Of a stretch of 8,532 bases of DNA, positions 1-8,388 are shown in pieces; the stretch's first letter is position 1, and each line of letters starts with the position of its first letter. Location: NCBI GenBank assembly GCA_013001935.1, contig JABDKZ010000384.1:1-8532 (forward strand), in the 5' to 3' direction. Origin of the DNA: Maribacter sp. (GTDB lineage: Bacteria > Bacteroidota > Bacteroidia > Flavobacteriales > Flavobacteriaceae). Position numbers and translations under genes: made by a program. The notes beneath the pieces were generated by a model, which saw nothing but the letters and a program-made list of their open reading frames with translations, was not told where the DNA came from and did no database searches.

Positions 1-2853
1 ATGGTACATTATGATGTACAATTAATAGGAGGCATAGCCTTACATCAAGGTAAAATTGCCGAGATGCAAACGGGTGAAGGTAAAACTTTGGTCGCTACCC
101 TACCCATGTATCTAAATGCGCTTTCAGGGCATGGTGCACATCTGGTGACCGTGAACGATTATCTTGCCAAAAGGGATAGTGCTTGGATGGCACCAATTTT
201 TGAATTCCATGGACTATCAGTAGATTGTATAGACCATCACAAACCTAACTCTGAAGGCCGTAGAGCAGCGTATAATGCAGATATCACATATGGAACCAAT
301 AACGAATTTGGTTTTGACTATCTCCGTGATAATATGGCACACACGCCGAAAGACTTAGTACAAAGACCACATCACTATGCCATTGTCGATGAAGTCGATT
401 CCGTATTAGTCGATGATGCCCGTACACCATTGATTATTTCGGGACCAGTACCGGAAGGCGATCGTCATGAATTCAATGAACTAAAACCGAAAGTAAGTGA
501 TATTGTCCAAAGACAAAGACAACACCTGACCGGGGTTTTGGCTGAGGCCAAAAAGGCCATTACCGCTGGAGATACCAAAGAAGGCGGATTTTTATTACTA
601 CGTGTATATCGTGGGTTACCAAAGAACAAGGCACTTATAAAATTTTTGAGTGAAGAAGGTGTAAAACAATTGCTTCAGAAAACTGAAAATTTTTATATGC
701 AGGATAACAATAGGGAGATGCCTAAAGTAGATGAGGATCTTCTTTTTGTTATTGATGAAAAAAACAATCAAATTGAACTGACCGATAAAGGAGTCGATTA
801 TATTTCCGGTGAACAGAACAGGGATTTCTTCGTGATGCCAGATATTGGTGGAGAAATCGCCAAAATCGAAAATCAAGGTCTTGAAATTGAAAAAGAAGCC
901 GAACTCAAAGAAGAACTTTTTAAGGACTTTACCATAAAGAGTGAGCGCATTCATACCATGAGTCAGTTGCTAAAGGCATACACTCTCTTCGAAAAGGATG
1001 TTGAATATGTGGTAATCGAAAATAAAGTAATGATCGTTGACGAACAAACCGGTCGTATTATGGATGGTCGTCGCTATTCTGACGGATTGCACCAAGCAAT
1101 CGAGGCCAAGGAAAATGTGAAAATAGAAGCATTGACCCAAACTTTCGCTACGGTGACGCTGCAGAACTATTTTAGAATGTATAATAAACTGGCTGGTATG
1201 ACCGGTACCGCCATTACCGAAGCTGGTGAATTTTGGGAAATTTATAAGTTGGACGTAATGGAAATTCCGACAAATAGACCTATTGCACGTGATGATAGAA
1301 ATGACTTGATTTACAAAACAAAGCGCGAAAAATACAATGCCATAATAGACGAGGTAACAAAACTATCACAAGCCGGAAGACCGGTATTGATTGGTACAAC
1401 TTCTGTAGAAATCTCTGAACTGCTTTCAAGGATGTTGAACATTCGTAAAGTTCCGCATAACGTTTTGAATGCTAAATTGCACAAAAGGGAGGCAGATGTT
1501 GTTGCTGAAGCTGGTTATGCAGGGGTAGTTACAATTGCAACCAATATGGCGGGTCGAGGTACCGACATTAAATTGTCAGATGAAGTGAAGACTGCAGGTG
1601 GTTTAGCGATTATTGGCACAGAACGCCATGATTCAAGACGTGTAGACAGGCAATTAAGAGGTCGTGCTGGGCGCCAAGGTGATCCAGGAAGTTCACAATT
1701 CTACGTTTCGCTTGAAGATAACCTTATGCGTTTGTTCGGTTCTGACCGAGTAGCCAAGATGATGGATAAAATGGGCTTGGAAGAGGGTGAGGTTATTCAG
1801 CATTCCATGATGACCAAGTCAATAGAACGCGCCCAAAAGAAAGTAGAGGAAAATAACTTTGGGGTTCGTAAACGCTTGTTGGAGTATGATGATGTTATGA
1901 ATGCCCAACGAGAGGTTGTTTATAAGCGAAGACGTCATGCATTACAAGGCGAACGCCTAAAGGTTGATATTGCCAATATGGTCTATGACACTTGTGAGGC
2001 CATAACCGATACTAACAAAGCTGCCTCGGATTTCAAGAATTTTGAATTTGAATTGATAAAGTTTTTCTCTATCACCTCACCGATTACCGAAGCAGAGTTC
2101 CTTAAATTACCTGTTCAGGATATTTCAAATACAATCTATAAAGTAGCCTACGAACATTATCGAGAAAAAATAGAGCGTAATGCAGCTACCGCCTTTCCTG
2201 TGATTAAAAAGGTATATGAGGACAACTCAAATAAATTTGAGCGCATCGTAGTTCCATTTACAGATGGTATAAAGACTTTGAATGTAGTTACAAACCTCAA
2301 GGATGCCTACGATTCTGACGGAACCCAGCTGGTGACCGATTTTGAGAAGAATATTACACTGGCAATAATCGATGATGCTTGGAAAACCCATTTGCGTAAA
2401 ATGGATGAATTAAAGCAATCGGTTCAATTGGCAGTGCACGAACAAAAAGATCCTTTGTTGATTTACAAATTTGAGGCTTTTGAACTTTTCAAAAGTATGA
2501 TAGATAAAGTGAATAAAGAGGTTGTTTCATTCTTGTTCAAGGGAGAATTGCCAACGGAAAACCCGAATGAGATACAAAATGCCCGTGAAGTAAAAAGGCC
2601 AAAAGAAAATTTACAGACCAGTAAGGCCGAAATTCCCAATAGTGATGAATTGGCTGCCCAAAATAGAGCGGCGGGGCAAACCCAAGGCCAACGGCCCCAA
2701 GTGACGGAAACGATTGTTCGTGAACGACCAAAAATAGGACGCAACGAACGTGTGACCATTAAGAATATAATGTCAGGTGAAAGTAAAACAGTGAAATACA
2801 AACAAGCAGAACCACTTATAGATAAAGGGGATTGGGTTTTGACCGAAGATTAA
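1..2853 (+). CDS. secA: Preprotein translocase ATPase SecA, 5'-truncated by window edge
   Basis: SecA is the cytoplasmic motor ATPase that pushes unfolded preproteins through the SecYEG channel. The 950 visible residues show the Walker A motif MQTGEGKT (22-29), [10 protein letters not shown] (50-59), the DEVD Walker B box (130-133) followed by [20 protein letters not shown] (398-405), [11 protein letters not shown] (515-525) and [20 protein letters not shown] (551-570). The helical scaffold and two-helix finger follow (about 600-835, with [15 protein letters not shown] at 794-808). Known Bacteroidota SecA proteins run to about 1,100 residues and carry roughly 165 residues before this point, so the ATG at base 1 is almost certainly an internal methionine. 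Compared with E. coli SecA, the cross-linking region has about 65 extra residues near 165-245 and about 20 more near 275-310. The tail is Gln/Ala-rich (about 884-900) and ends in GDWVLTED, with no CxCxSGxxxxxCH zinc motif. The frame is intact. A terminator follows, so secA appears to end its transcription unit. Confidence 0.97.
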   Translation: MVHYDVQLIGGIALHQGKIAEMQTGEGKTLVATLPMYLNALSGHGAHLVTVNDYLAKRDSAWMAPIFEFHGLSVDCIDHHKPNSEGRRAAYNADITYGTNNEFGFDYLRDNMAHTPKDLVQRPHHYAIVDEVDSVLVDDARTPLIISGPVPEGDRHEFNELKPKVSDIVQRQRQHLTGVLAEAKKAITAGDTKEGGFLLLRVYRGLPKNKALIKFLSEEGVKQLLQKTENFYMQDNNREMPKVDEDLLFVIDEKNNQIELTDKGVDYISGEQNRDFFVMPDIGGEIAKIENQGLEIEKEAELKEELFKDFTIKSERIHTMSQLLKAYTLFEKDVEYVVIENKVMIVDEQTGRIMDGRRYSDGLHQAIEAKENVKIEALTQTFATVTLQNYFRMYNKLAGMTGTAITEAGEFWEIYKLDVMEIPTNRPIARDDRNDLIYKTKREKYNAIIDEVTKLSQAGRPVLIGTTSVEISELLSRMLNIRKVPHNVLNAKLHKREADVVAEAGYAGVVTIATNMAGRGTDIKLSDEVKTAGGLAIIGTERHDSRRVDRQLRGRAGRQGDPGSSQFYVSLEDNLMRLFGSDRVAKMMDKMGLEEGEVIQHSMMTKSIERAQKKVEENNFGVRKRLLEYDDVMNAQREVVYKRRRHALQGERLKVDIANMVYDTCEAITDTNKAASDFKNFEFELIKFFSITSPITEAEFLKLPVQDISNTIYKVAYEHYREKIERNAATAFPVIKKVYEDNSNKFERIVVPFTDGIKTLNVVTNLKDAYDSDGTQLVTDFEKNITLAIIDDAWKTHLRKMDELKQSVQLAVHEQKDPLLIYKFEAFELFKSMIDKVNKEVVSFLFKGELPTENPNEIQNAREVKRPKENLQTSKAEIPNSDELAAQNRAAGQTQGQRPQVTETIVRERPKIGRNERVTIKNIMSGESKTVKYKQAEPLIDKGDWVLTED

Positions 2854-2875
2854 TTACTCATAATACAAGATTAGC

Positions 2876-2905
2876 AATGGCGCCCAAATGGGCGCCATTT
2901 TTTTT
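2876..2905 (+). terminator. Rho-independent terminator of secA
   Basis: A perfect 10-base-pair stem, AATGGCGCCC pairing with GGGCGCCATT, closes a 4-base AAAT loop and runs directly into eight T residues (2898-2905). It begins 22 bases after the secA stop codon. The GC-rich stem followed by a T tract is the classical intrinsic terminator form. There is no matching A tract on the left side, so it is probably one-directional, separating secA from the oxidoreductase gene downstream. Confidence 0.93.
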
Positions 2906-2950
2906 ACTAAGATGCAATCTATATCTTTAATATAGCTAAGTCTTTAAATC

Positions 2951-4345
2951 ATGAAAACTTCAAGGCGTAAATTCCTTTCATCAATTAGTATGCTAGCAGC
3001 TACAACTGCCTTTCCTATTCAGTCCTTTGCTTTTGGAAGTGCAAAAAAACTGAAGATAGCCCTAATCGGAACCGGCATTAGGGGCACTTCATTCTGGGGA
3101 AAACGCCTTTTAGATGAATATTCCGATATTCTGGAATTTGTTGGGCTTTGTGATAACAACCCTGGCCGCCTGGCCTATGGAAAAGTATATATTGGAGCTG
3201 ATTGCCCAACATTTACTGATTTCGATGAAATGGTGCAAATATCCAGGCCCGATTTAATTATTGTCACTACCAAAGACTCAACCCATCATGAATTTATTAT
3301 CAAGGGCCTTGAGATGGGCTGCGATGTACTTACAGAAAAACCACTGACCACTGATGAAACCAAGTGTCAGGCTATCTTGGACGCAGAGAGAAAGTCGAAC
3401 AAGAATTTGATAGTCGGTTTTAATTATCGATGGAGTCCGTATGCCACTAAAATCAAGGAATTATTAGCAAATAAATCGATTGGAGAACTGGTATCAGTAG
3501 ATTTTAATTGGTATTTGAATACATATCATGGGGCATCTTACTTTAGACGTTGGCATGGTCAAATGAATAGTGGAGGATCCCTTTGGGTGCATAAAGCTAC
3601 CCATCATTTTGATTTGCTAAACTGGTGGATAAACTCCGAACCGAATGAAGTATTCGCTTATGGTGATTTGGAATTCTATGGGAAAAACGGTCCCTTCCGT
3701 GGCAATAATTGTCGTGATTGTAATCATATCGCGGATTGTGATTTTCACTGGGATATTACAAAGGATAAGCGTTCAATGGACTTATATGTGAAAAATGAGA
3801 AATACGATGGATATATTCGGGATAATTGCCTTTTTCGGGACGAAATCGACATCTTTGATAAAATGTCGGCCCAAGTAAAATATGCCAATAATACTATTTT
3901 GAACTACTCACTCACAACCTATTCTCCTTTTGAAGGATGGCGGGTGGCTTTTAACGGTACTGAGGGAAGAATTGAAGCATGGCAGGACATTCCTTATATC
4001 AAAATGCCCACGATCAGTGAAGCTGAAAAACATGTCAAGGAAATGGAACAAACCAATACCGAAGAAATGCATTTCGAGCCCTTGATTTTGCACAAACTAT
4101 GGTCAGGGCATGAAATGATCAATGTTGCCATGGAAAAAAGCGGTCATGGTGGTGGGGATAAAAGGTTACATGATAAGATTTTCAAAAATCCGGAAATTGC
4201 CGATCCCTATGGAAGGACAGCTGGCGTTAGAGATGGCGCCATGTCAATACTCATAGGCATTGCCGCTAGACGAAGTATTGAAAAGGCTTCTAAAATAAAA
4301 ATTGCTGACCTCACTGATTTAGTACCAAAAATTGAAAGAAGTTAG
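2951..4345 (+). CDS. Tat-exported Gfo/Idh/MocA-family oxidoreductase
   Basis: This is a 464-residue NAD(P)-dependent oxidoreductase of the Gfo/Idh/MocA family, whose members act mostly on sugars, inositols and their derivatives; the substrate here is unknown. The N-terminus has a twin-arginine signal (SRRKFLSS, 4-11), a hydrophobic stretch and a likely cleavage after SFA (25-27), so it is predicted to be exported folded. The Rossmann motif GTGIRG is at 40-45 and the family's EKP motif at 129-131, whose Lys130 is usually catalytic. The second domain begins near 155. It contains HKATHHFDLLNWW (214-226) where inositol dehydrogenases have a D-x3-H pair, a cysteine group C254, C257, C263 and perhaps C293, and GHGGGD (398-403), which recalls the HGG-D motif of GH109-like relatives. 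Length and frame are normal. It is isolated by the secA terminator upstream and a 146-base gap downstream. Family is certain; export is likely; function is open. Confidence 0.9.
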   Translation: MKTSRRKFLSSISMLAATTAFPIQSFAFGSAKKLKIALIGTGIRGTSFWGKRLLDEYSDILEFVGLCDNNPGRLAYGKVYIGADCPTFTDFDEMVQISRPDLIIVTTKDSTHHEFIIKGLEMGCDVLTEKPLTTDETKCQAILDAERKSNKNLIVGFNYRWSPYATKIKELLANKSIGELVSVDFNWYLNTYHGASYFRRWHGQMNSGGSLWVHKATHHFDLLNWWINSEPNEVFAYGDLEFYGKNGPFRGNNCRDCNHIADCDFHWDITKDKRSMDLYVKNEKYDGYIRDNCLFRDEIDIFDKMSAQVKYANNTILNYSLTTYSPFEGWRVAFNGTEGRIEAWQDIPYIKMPTISEAEKHVKEMEQTNTEEMHFEPLILHKLWSGHEMINVAMEKSGHGGGDKRLHDKIFKNPEIADPYGRTAGVRDGAMSILIGIAARRSIEKASKIKIADLTDLVPKIERS

Positions 4346-4399
4346 TCAATTCCACTACTCTGGAATAAAAATACAACTACGATATTTTCTGTCCAGTTG

Positions 4400-4430
4400 T
4401 TGATTTAATTGCAAAACATATTTAGCTTTA
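4400..4430 (+). promoter_or_regulatory. Candidate Bacteroidota-type promoter for the histidine kinase gene
   Basis: TTG at 4400-4402 (part of a TTGTTG doublet from 4397) and TAGCTTTA at 4423-4430 are separated by 20 bases. This fits the TTG / TAnnTTTG promoter pattern known for the primary sigma factor of Bacteroidota, with one mismatch at the last base of the -7 box. Transcription would start around 4437, giving a leader of about 55 bases before the ATG at 4492. The rest of the 4346-4491 gap is AT-rich, with only a small hairpin near 4349-4366. In AT-rich DNA such matches arise by chance, so this remains tentative. Confidence 0.35.
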
Positions 4431-4491
4431 CTATTATATACTCGGTATTTTTAGGAATTTCCTTACCAAACCAATATGTAATTCTCTATTA

Positions 4492-5727
4492 ATGAGCAAT
4501 AAACATTTTATCATGAAAACGCCCGTCAAAGACGAATATCGATTAAAAGATAAAGTCAAACTAACATTGAGGGTCAATTATTTCTCCTCATTTTTTGCGA
4601 TAGTTTTAGGATTCCTTTGTCTATACGCTCTTAATATCAGTATAATCTTGCCTTATGTATTTTTTGGATTTGGAGCCATAAATCTGATCAACACTTTCGC
4701 CTATAGAACCCATGAAAATTTAATGGTAACCTATCAAATAACATCCATAGTGGCTCTTATCAGTGCATCGGTTATCACCTTGTACAGTGGCGGTATCAAT
4801 AGCCCATTTATCTTTGTTTTGGCACTTATCGTCTTCGCGGGTTATGTAACTACAAAATCATATGGGAAAACATACCTATATATTAATATGTTGATTATCT
4901 GTCTATTATATATAGAAAGTCTTCCCGAATATACTTTTGTGGAAAATGTGGTTCCAGAAACTTCCCGTAACCTTTTCAGCTTTTTAAGTATTCTTTTTTC
5001 CGTGTATCTATTAGGAGGCGTTTTGGGTAAGAACCTCTTAAAGGCGCATCATAATCTTTATAAATCAAGAAGTGAAATAGAAAAACGAATCAATGAGAAA
5101 GAGACTTTACTTCGCGAAGTACATCATAGGGTAAAAAACAATCTGCAAACAGTTTCAAGCCTATTGAGCCTTCAGTCAAGAAGCATTGAAAACAAGAAAA
5201 TGAAAAGTATGATCAAGAGTAGCCAAAACAGGGTAATCTCAATGGCCATGGTTCATGAAATGCTCTACATGCGTGATGACCTTTCAAAAATTGAATACAA
5301 ATCGTATGTACAGGAATTGAGCGAATTTCTTATCCGCTCATTAAAAGGGGCTGAAAATAAAGTGAAACTCAATATCGATATTCCCGATATTAAATTGGGT
5401 ATTGATACCGCTATTCCCTTGGGTCTTTTGATAAATGAGGCCATTACAAATGCTTTAAAATATGGTATTACCGATGAGAATGAAGGTGAAATCAGCATTG
5501 CTATTCGTCAAGAAAAGAATCATGAATATGTGCTGTATATTGGCGATGATGGTGTTGGCTTCCCTGAATCTGTTGATCACAAAACGACCAAATCACTGGG
5601 TTTAAAATTAATTCATAATCTGGCACGCCAACTAAAAGGTACAATTAGCAAAGATCTCACTAAAAAAGGAACCAACTATATTGTAAAATTCTCAGAGGTA
5701 GGACAGCAATTTCACTCGGTAGCTTAG
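4492..5727 (+). CDS. Membrane-bound sensor histidine kinase, HisKA_2 class
   Basis: This 411-residue protein is a two-component sensor kinase. Its first half is a membrane domain with about six hydrophobic segments (roughly 29-50, 51-69, 79-98, 104-118, 127-141 and 161-177) and very short loops, so the signal is probably sensed in or near the membrane; I do not recognise the sensor fold. A short charged linker (183-205) leads to the HisKA_2 phosphoacceptor motif REVHHRVKNNLQ (208-219); His212, next to Arg213, is the likely phosphorylated residue by analogy with HWE/HisKA_2 kinases. The ATPase domain has an N-box NEAITNALKYG (315-325), a G1 box GDDGVGFP (351-358) and a G2 region SLGLKLI (368-374). 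All key residues are present, so it should be active. No receiver domain or response regulator gene lies next to it, so its partner is encoded elsewhere. Met8 (4513) is an alternative start, since the first seven residues are weakly supported. Confidence 0.92.
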   Translation: MSNKHFIMKTPVKDEYRLKDKVKLTLRVNYFSSFFAIVLGFLCLYALNISIILPYVFFGFGAINLINTFAYRTHENLMVTYQITSIVALISASVITLYSGGINSPFIFVLALIVFAGYVTTKSYGKTYLYINMLIICLLYIESLPEYTFVENVVPETSRNLFSFLSILFSVYLLGGVLGKNLLKAHHNLYKSRSEIEKRINEKETLLREVHHRVKNNLQTVSSLLSLQSRSIENKKMKSMIKSSQNRVISMAMVHEMLYMRDDLSKIEYKSYVQELSEFLIRSLKGAENKVKLNIDIPDIKLGIDTAIPLGLLINEAITNALKYGITDENEGEISIAIRQEKNHEYVLYIGDDGVGFPESVDHKTTKSLGLKLIHNLARQLKGTISKDLTKKGTNYIVKFSEVGQQFHSVA

Positions 5728-5833
5728 ATTCTTGGTTTCAGTTGGGTTTAATCCAAGTTAATGACGTATTGAAAGGGACATCTTGTTCTGGTATTATTCC
5801 CTATATTTAGGGGACTAATTAAAAAGATTTTCC

Positions 5834-8353
5834 ATGCTCAAAAGACTACTCCTATTGTTGCTGTTCAGTGGTTCAACACTTTATGGCCAAGACTATTTTA
5901 CTAAAAAATACCATCCATTCAATGCGGATATTCCTTCTCCCGAAGCGTTTTTAGGGTATGGTATTGGCGAACATCATACGCGTCATGATTTAATTGTCTC
6001 CTATTTGGAAAAACTTGCCGAAGTATCTGATCGGGCTTCCATTCATTACTACGGTAAGACCCATGAAGGACGTAAATTGGTAATCTTGACGGTTACAAGT
6101 TCAGAGAATCTGGCAAATCTCGAAAATTTGAAACAACAGCATTTGGCATTCACAGACCCCAATAAGAATGCCGTGAACTATGACGATGTCCCTATTTTCA
6201 TCAACTTGGCGTATAACGTGCATGGCAATGAACCTTCGAGCTCAGAAGCAGCAATGTTAACGGCTTATACCTTGGTAGCCTCCAACAATCCAGAAATTTT
6301 AAGGTACTTAAAAAATGCGGTGATCTTTGTTGATCCAACGATTAATCCTGATGGCCGTGATCGCCACACACAATATGCGAATACGTATCAGGGAAATCCG
6401 CTTGTGGCCGACCCACAAGATGCAGAACATAATGAATATTGGCCCGGTGGGCGTACCAATCATTATTGGTTCGACCTAAACCGTGATTGGCTTTTGGGGA
6501 TAAATCCTGAAAGTAGGGGGAAATTAAACTGGTACCATCAATGGTACCCCAATGTCGTTACCGATTTTCATGAGATGGGTTCGCAAAGTTCCTATTTCTT
6601 TGAACCTATGAAAGCAAACGGTTCACTGGATCCCATTATGCCAAAGGAAAATTATGAAGACCTCAACAATATGTTCGGGGACGAATTTGCCAAAGCACTT
6701 GACAGTATTGGTAGTTTTTATTTTACCAAAGAGGTTTTTGACGGCACATATCCGGGCTATGGATCTTCCTACCCTGATTTACAAGGTGGGTTGGGATTAT
6801 TGTTTGAACAGGCAAGTTCCAGAGGGCATAAACAGACTACCGCTTTTGGTGAGATTACCTTTCCGTTTACAATTCGCAATCAATATACCTCAAGTATTAC
6901 CACGGTGAAAACTGCTGTAAAGAACAAGGCTTATATGCGAAAATACCAACAAGATTTCTTTAAGAGCGCCATTTCCAGAGCTGCCAAGAGCAAGGTCAAA
7001 GGATACACCTTTGGTGATGCCCATGATCAAAATCGGAATCAGGCTTTCATTGATAAACTGTTACTCCATAAAATAGATGTGTATACCTCTGGCAGTAAAT
7101 ATGTTGTCCCGACAAGACAACCACAGTATAGAATGGTTCAAACAATGTTCGAGACCTATTCAAAATATCGTGATAGTGTTTATTATGATGCTTCAGCTTG
7201 GTCCGTGGCTAATTTTTACAATATGAAATATCGCGCTGTGACTTCGGTGAATCTGGGAGACAAAATCACAACTACCGATAACTTTGTTAACAACGCGCCC
7301 GTACAAAAATCAAATTATGCCTACATTATTGATTGGGATGATTATAACGCTCCTGCCGTACTCCATTTTCTTCAAACCAAAGGTCTAGTTGTCTCGTCTT
7401 CCTTCAAACCCTTTACCATCAAGGTGGGATCCGAATCCAAGTCATTCAATTATGGCGCTTTGGTCATCCCAGTAAGTCTGCAAAAGAAAGATCCCGACGC
7501 CGTATATCAACTCCTTCAAAAGGCACAAGAAAAATATCAAGTTCCCATGTTCGCTGTCAGTTCTGGCTATAGCTTAAAAGGAATAGATCTTGGAAGCAGC
7601 TATGTATCGGCTTTAAAAAAACCAAAGGCAGCAATGTTAATTGGGGATGGTGTGCGATCATACGAAGCCGGTGAAGTTTGGCATTTATTAGATACCCGTG
7701 TTCATATGCCGATTACCAAAATACCCATGCGAAATTTTAATAGGGCGAACTTGGACAAATACAAGACCCTGGTCATGGTCTCAGGTCGTTATAGCTTTAC
7801 TGAAAAACAGCTGGCCAAAATCAAGGCTTGGGTAAGTAAGGGCAATACGCTGATTACCATTGGTACGGCCTCAAAATGGGCTATTGACAAGAAATTAGTA
7901 AAAGAAAAATTAACCGAGCACGAAAAAGATACAACCGCTGCAACCGTTCGCAGACCTTATGGAGATGCCCGTGAAAATCTGGGCAAGGAAAGTGTTGGTG
8001 GTATAATCCTTAAGGTAGATATTGACACTACCCATCCCCTAGCTTTTGGATATCATGACAGGGCCATTCCCGTTTATAAAAACAATACGGTGTGGATAGC
8101 ACCCAGTAAAAACGAATACGCCATAGTTGGTAAATATGCCGATAATCCCCATATAGACGGATTCATTACCAAAAAGAACATGGAAGAAAATTTGAAACCC
8201 TCTGCATCACTAGTAGTAAGCAAAGTTGGTGGTGGCCGGGTTATACTTTTTGCGGATAATCCTAACTTTCGGGGTTCCTGGTATGGTACAAACCGACTTT
8301 TTTTAAATGCACTGTTTTTAGGGGATAAAATAAGCGTTCCTTCCAGAGATTGA
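5834..8353 (+). CDS. Secreted M14-family zinc carboxypeptidase with C-terminal GATase1-like region
   Basis: This 839-residue metallopeptidase of family M14 (carboxypeptidase A type) probably trims C-terminal residues from peptides outside the cytoplasm. A signal peptide (MLKRLLLLLLFSGSTLYG) is likely cleaved before Gln19, which also supports the chosen start. The catalytic set is complete: zinc ligands H130 and E133 in NVHGNEPS, NPDGR (171-175) carrying the arginine that matches CPA Arg127, the DLNRDW motif (214-219) matching the CPA Asn144/Arg145 region, third zinc ligand H246 in DFHEMGS, and E325 in LLFEQAS matching catalytic CPA Glu270. The peptidase domain spans about 45-370. The remaining 450 or so residues include AAMLIGDGV (599-607), YKTLVMVSGRYS (643-654), a W-x3-GNTLITIG strand (666-677) and GGGRVILFADNP (799-810), suggesting a class I glutamine-amidotransferase-like, non-catalytic fold. 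No Por-type C-terminal sorting domain is seen, so the periplasm is the likely location. The next gene starts 35 bases later, suggesting co-transcription. Confidence 0.93.
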   Translation: MLKRLLLLLLFSGSTLYGQDYFTKKYHPFNADIPSPEAFLGYGIGEHHTRHDLIVSYLEKLAEVSDRASIHYYGKTHEGRKLVILTVTSSENLANLENLKQQHLAFTDPNKNAVNYDDVPIFINLAYNVHGNEPSSSEAAMLTAYTLVASNNPEILRYLKNAVIFVDPTINPDGRDRHTQYANTYQGNPLVADPQDAEHNEYWPGGRTNHYWFDLNRDWLLGINPESRGKLNWYHQWYPNVVTDFHEMGSQSSYFFEPMKANGSLDPIMPKENYEDLNNMFGDEFAKALDSIGSFYFTKEVFDGTYPGYGSSYPDLQGGLGLLFEQASSRGHKQTTAFGEITFPFTIRNQYTSSITTVKTAVKNKAYMRKYQQDFFKSAISRAAKSKVKGYTFGDAHDQNRNQAFIDKLLLHKIDVYTSGSKYVVPTRQPQYRMVQTMFETYSKYRDSVYYDASAWSVANFYNMKYRAVTSVNLGDKITTTDNFVNNAPVQKSNYAYIIDWDDYNAPAVLHFLQTKGLVVSSSFKPFTIKVGSESKSFNYGALVIPVSLQKKDPDAVYQLLQKAQEKYQVPMFAVSSGYSLKGIDLGSSYVSALKKPKAAMLIGDGVRSYEAGEVWHLLDTRVHMPITKIPMRNFNRANLDKYKTLVMVSGRYSFTEKQLAKIKAWVSKGNTLITIGTASKWAIDKKLVKEKLTEHEKDTTAATVRRPYGDARENLGKESVGGIILKVDIDTTHPLAFGYHDRAIPVYKNNTVWIAPSKNEYAIVGKYADNPHIDGFITKKNMEENLKPSASLVVSKVGGGRVILFADNPNFRGSWYGTNRLFLNALFLGDKISVPSRD

Positions 8354-8388
8354 TCAACCCAATTTAAATGTCAAATACAACATATTAA

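Noticed and set aside
616..954. 112-codon open frame on the minus strand inside secA
   Set aside because: It is antisense to a strongly conserved gene, gives a Phe/Ile-rich sequence with no recognisable domain, and is best explained as a shadow of secA codon use.
2463..2801. 112-codon open frame on the minus strand over the secA C-terminal tail
   Set aside because: It is antisense to the conserved secA tail, has no recognisable domain, and a second overlapping minus-strand frame covers the same stretch, as expected for chance frames.
2922..2929. TATCTTTA as a -7 promoter box for the oxidoreductase gene
   Set aside because: No TTG element lies at the right distance upstream, where the terminator T tract sits. 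A single degenerate box in AT-rich sequence is not evidence enough.
4349..4366. Hairpin ATTCCA-CTACTC-TGGAAT just after the oxidoreductase gene, considered as a terminator
   Set aside because: The stem is only six mostly A/T pairs and is followed by A residues, not a T tract. It is too weak to call a terminator on either strand.
5731..5757. CTTGG...CCAAG inverted repeat (and a nested TTGGG/TCCAA) after the histidine kinase gene
   Set aside because: Short stem of about five pairs, variable pairing options and no T tract; likely chance in AT-rich DNA.
5783..5809. TTG plus TATATTTA as a promoter for the carboxypeptidase gene
   Set aside because: The -7 box matches seven of eight positions, but the spacing to the TTG is only 16 bases, shorter than the usual 17-23, so support is insufficient.
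6531..6548. Near-perfect inverted repeat GGTACCAT-CA-ATGGTACC inside the carboxypeptidase gene
   Set aside because: It arises from the coding of a short Trp-Tyr repeat (WYHQWY), has a 2-base centre too tight for a hairpin, and sits deep in a coding region with no regulatory context.
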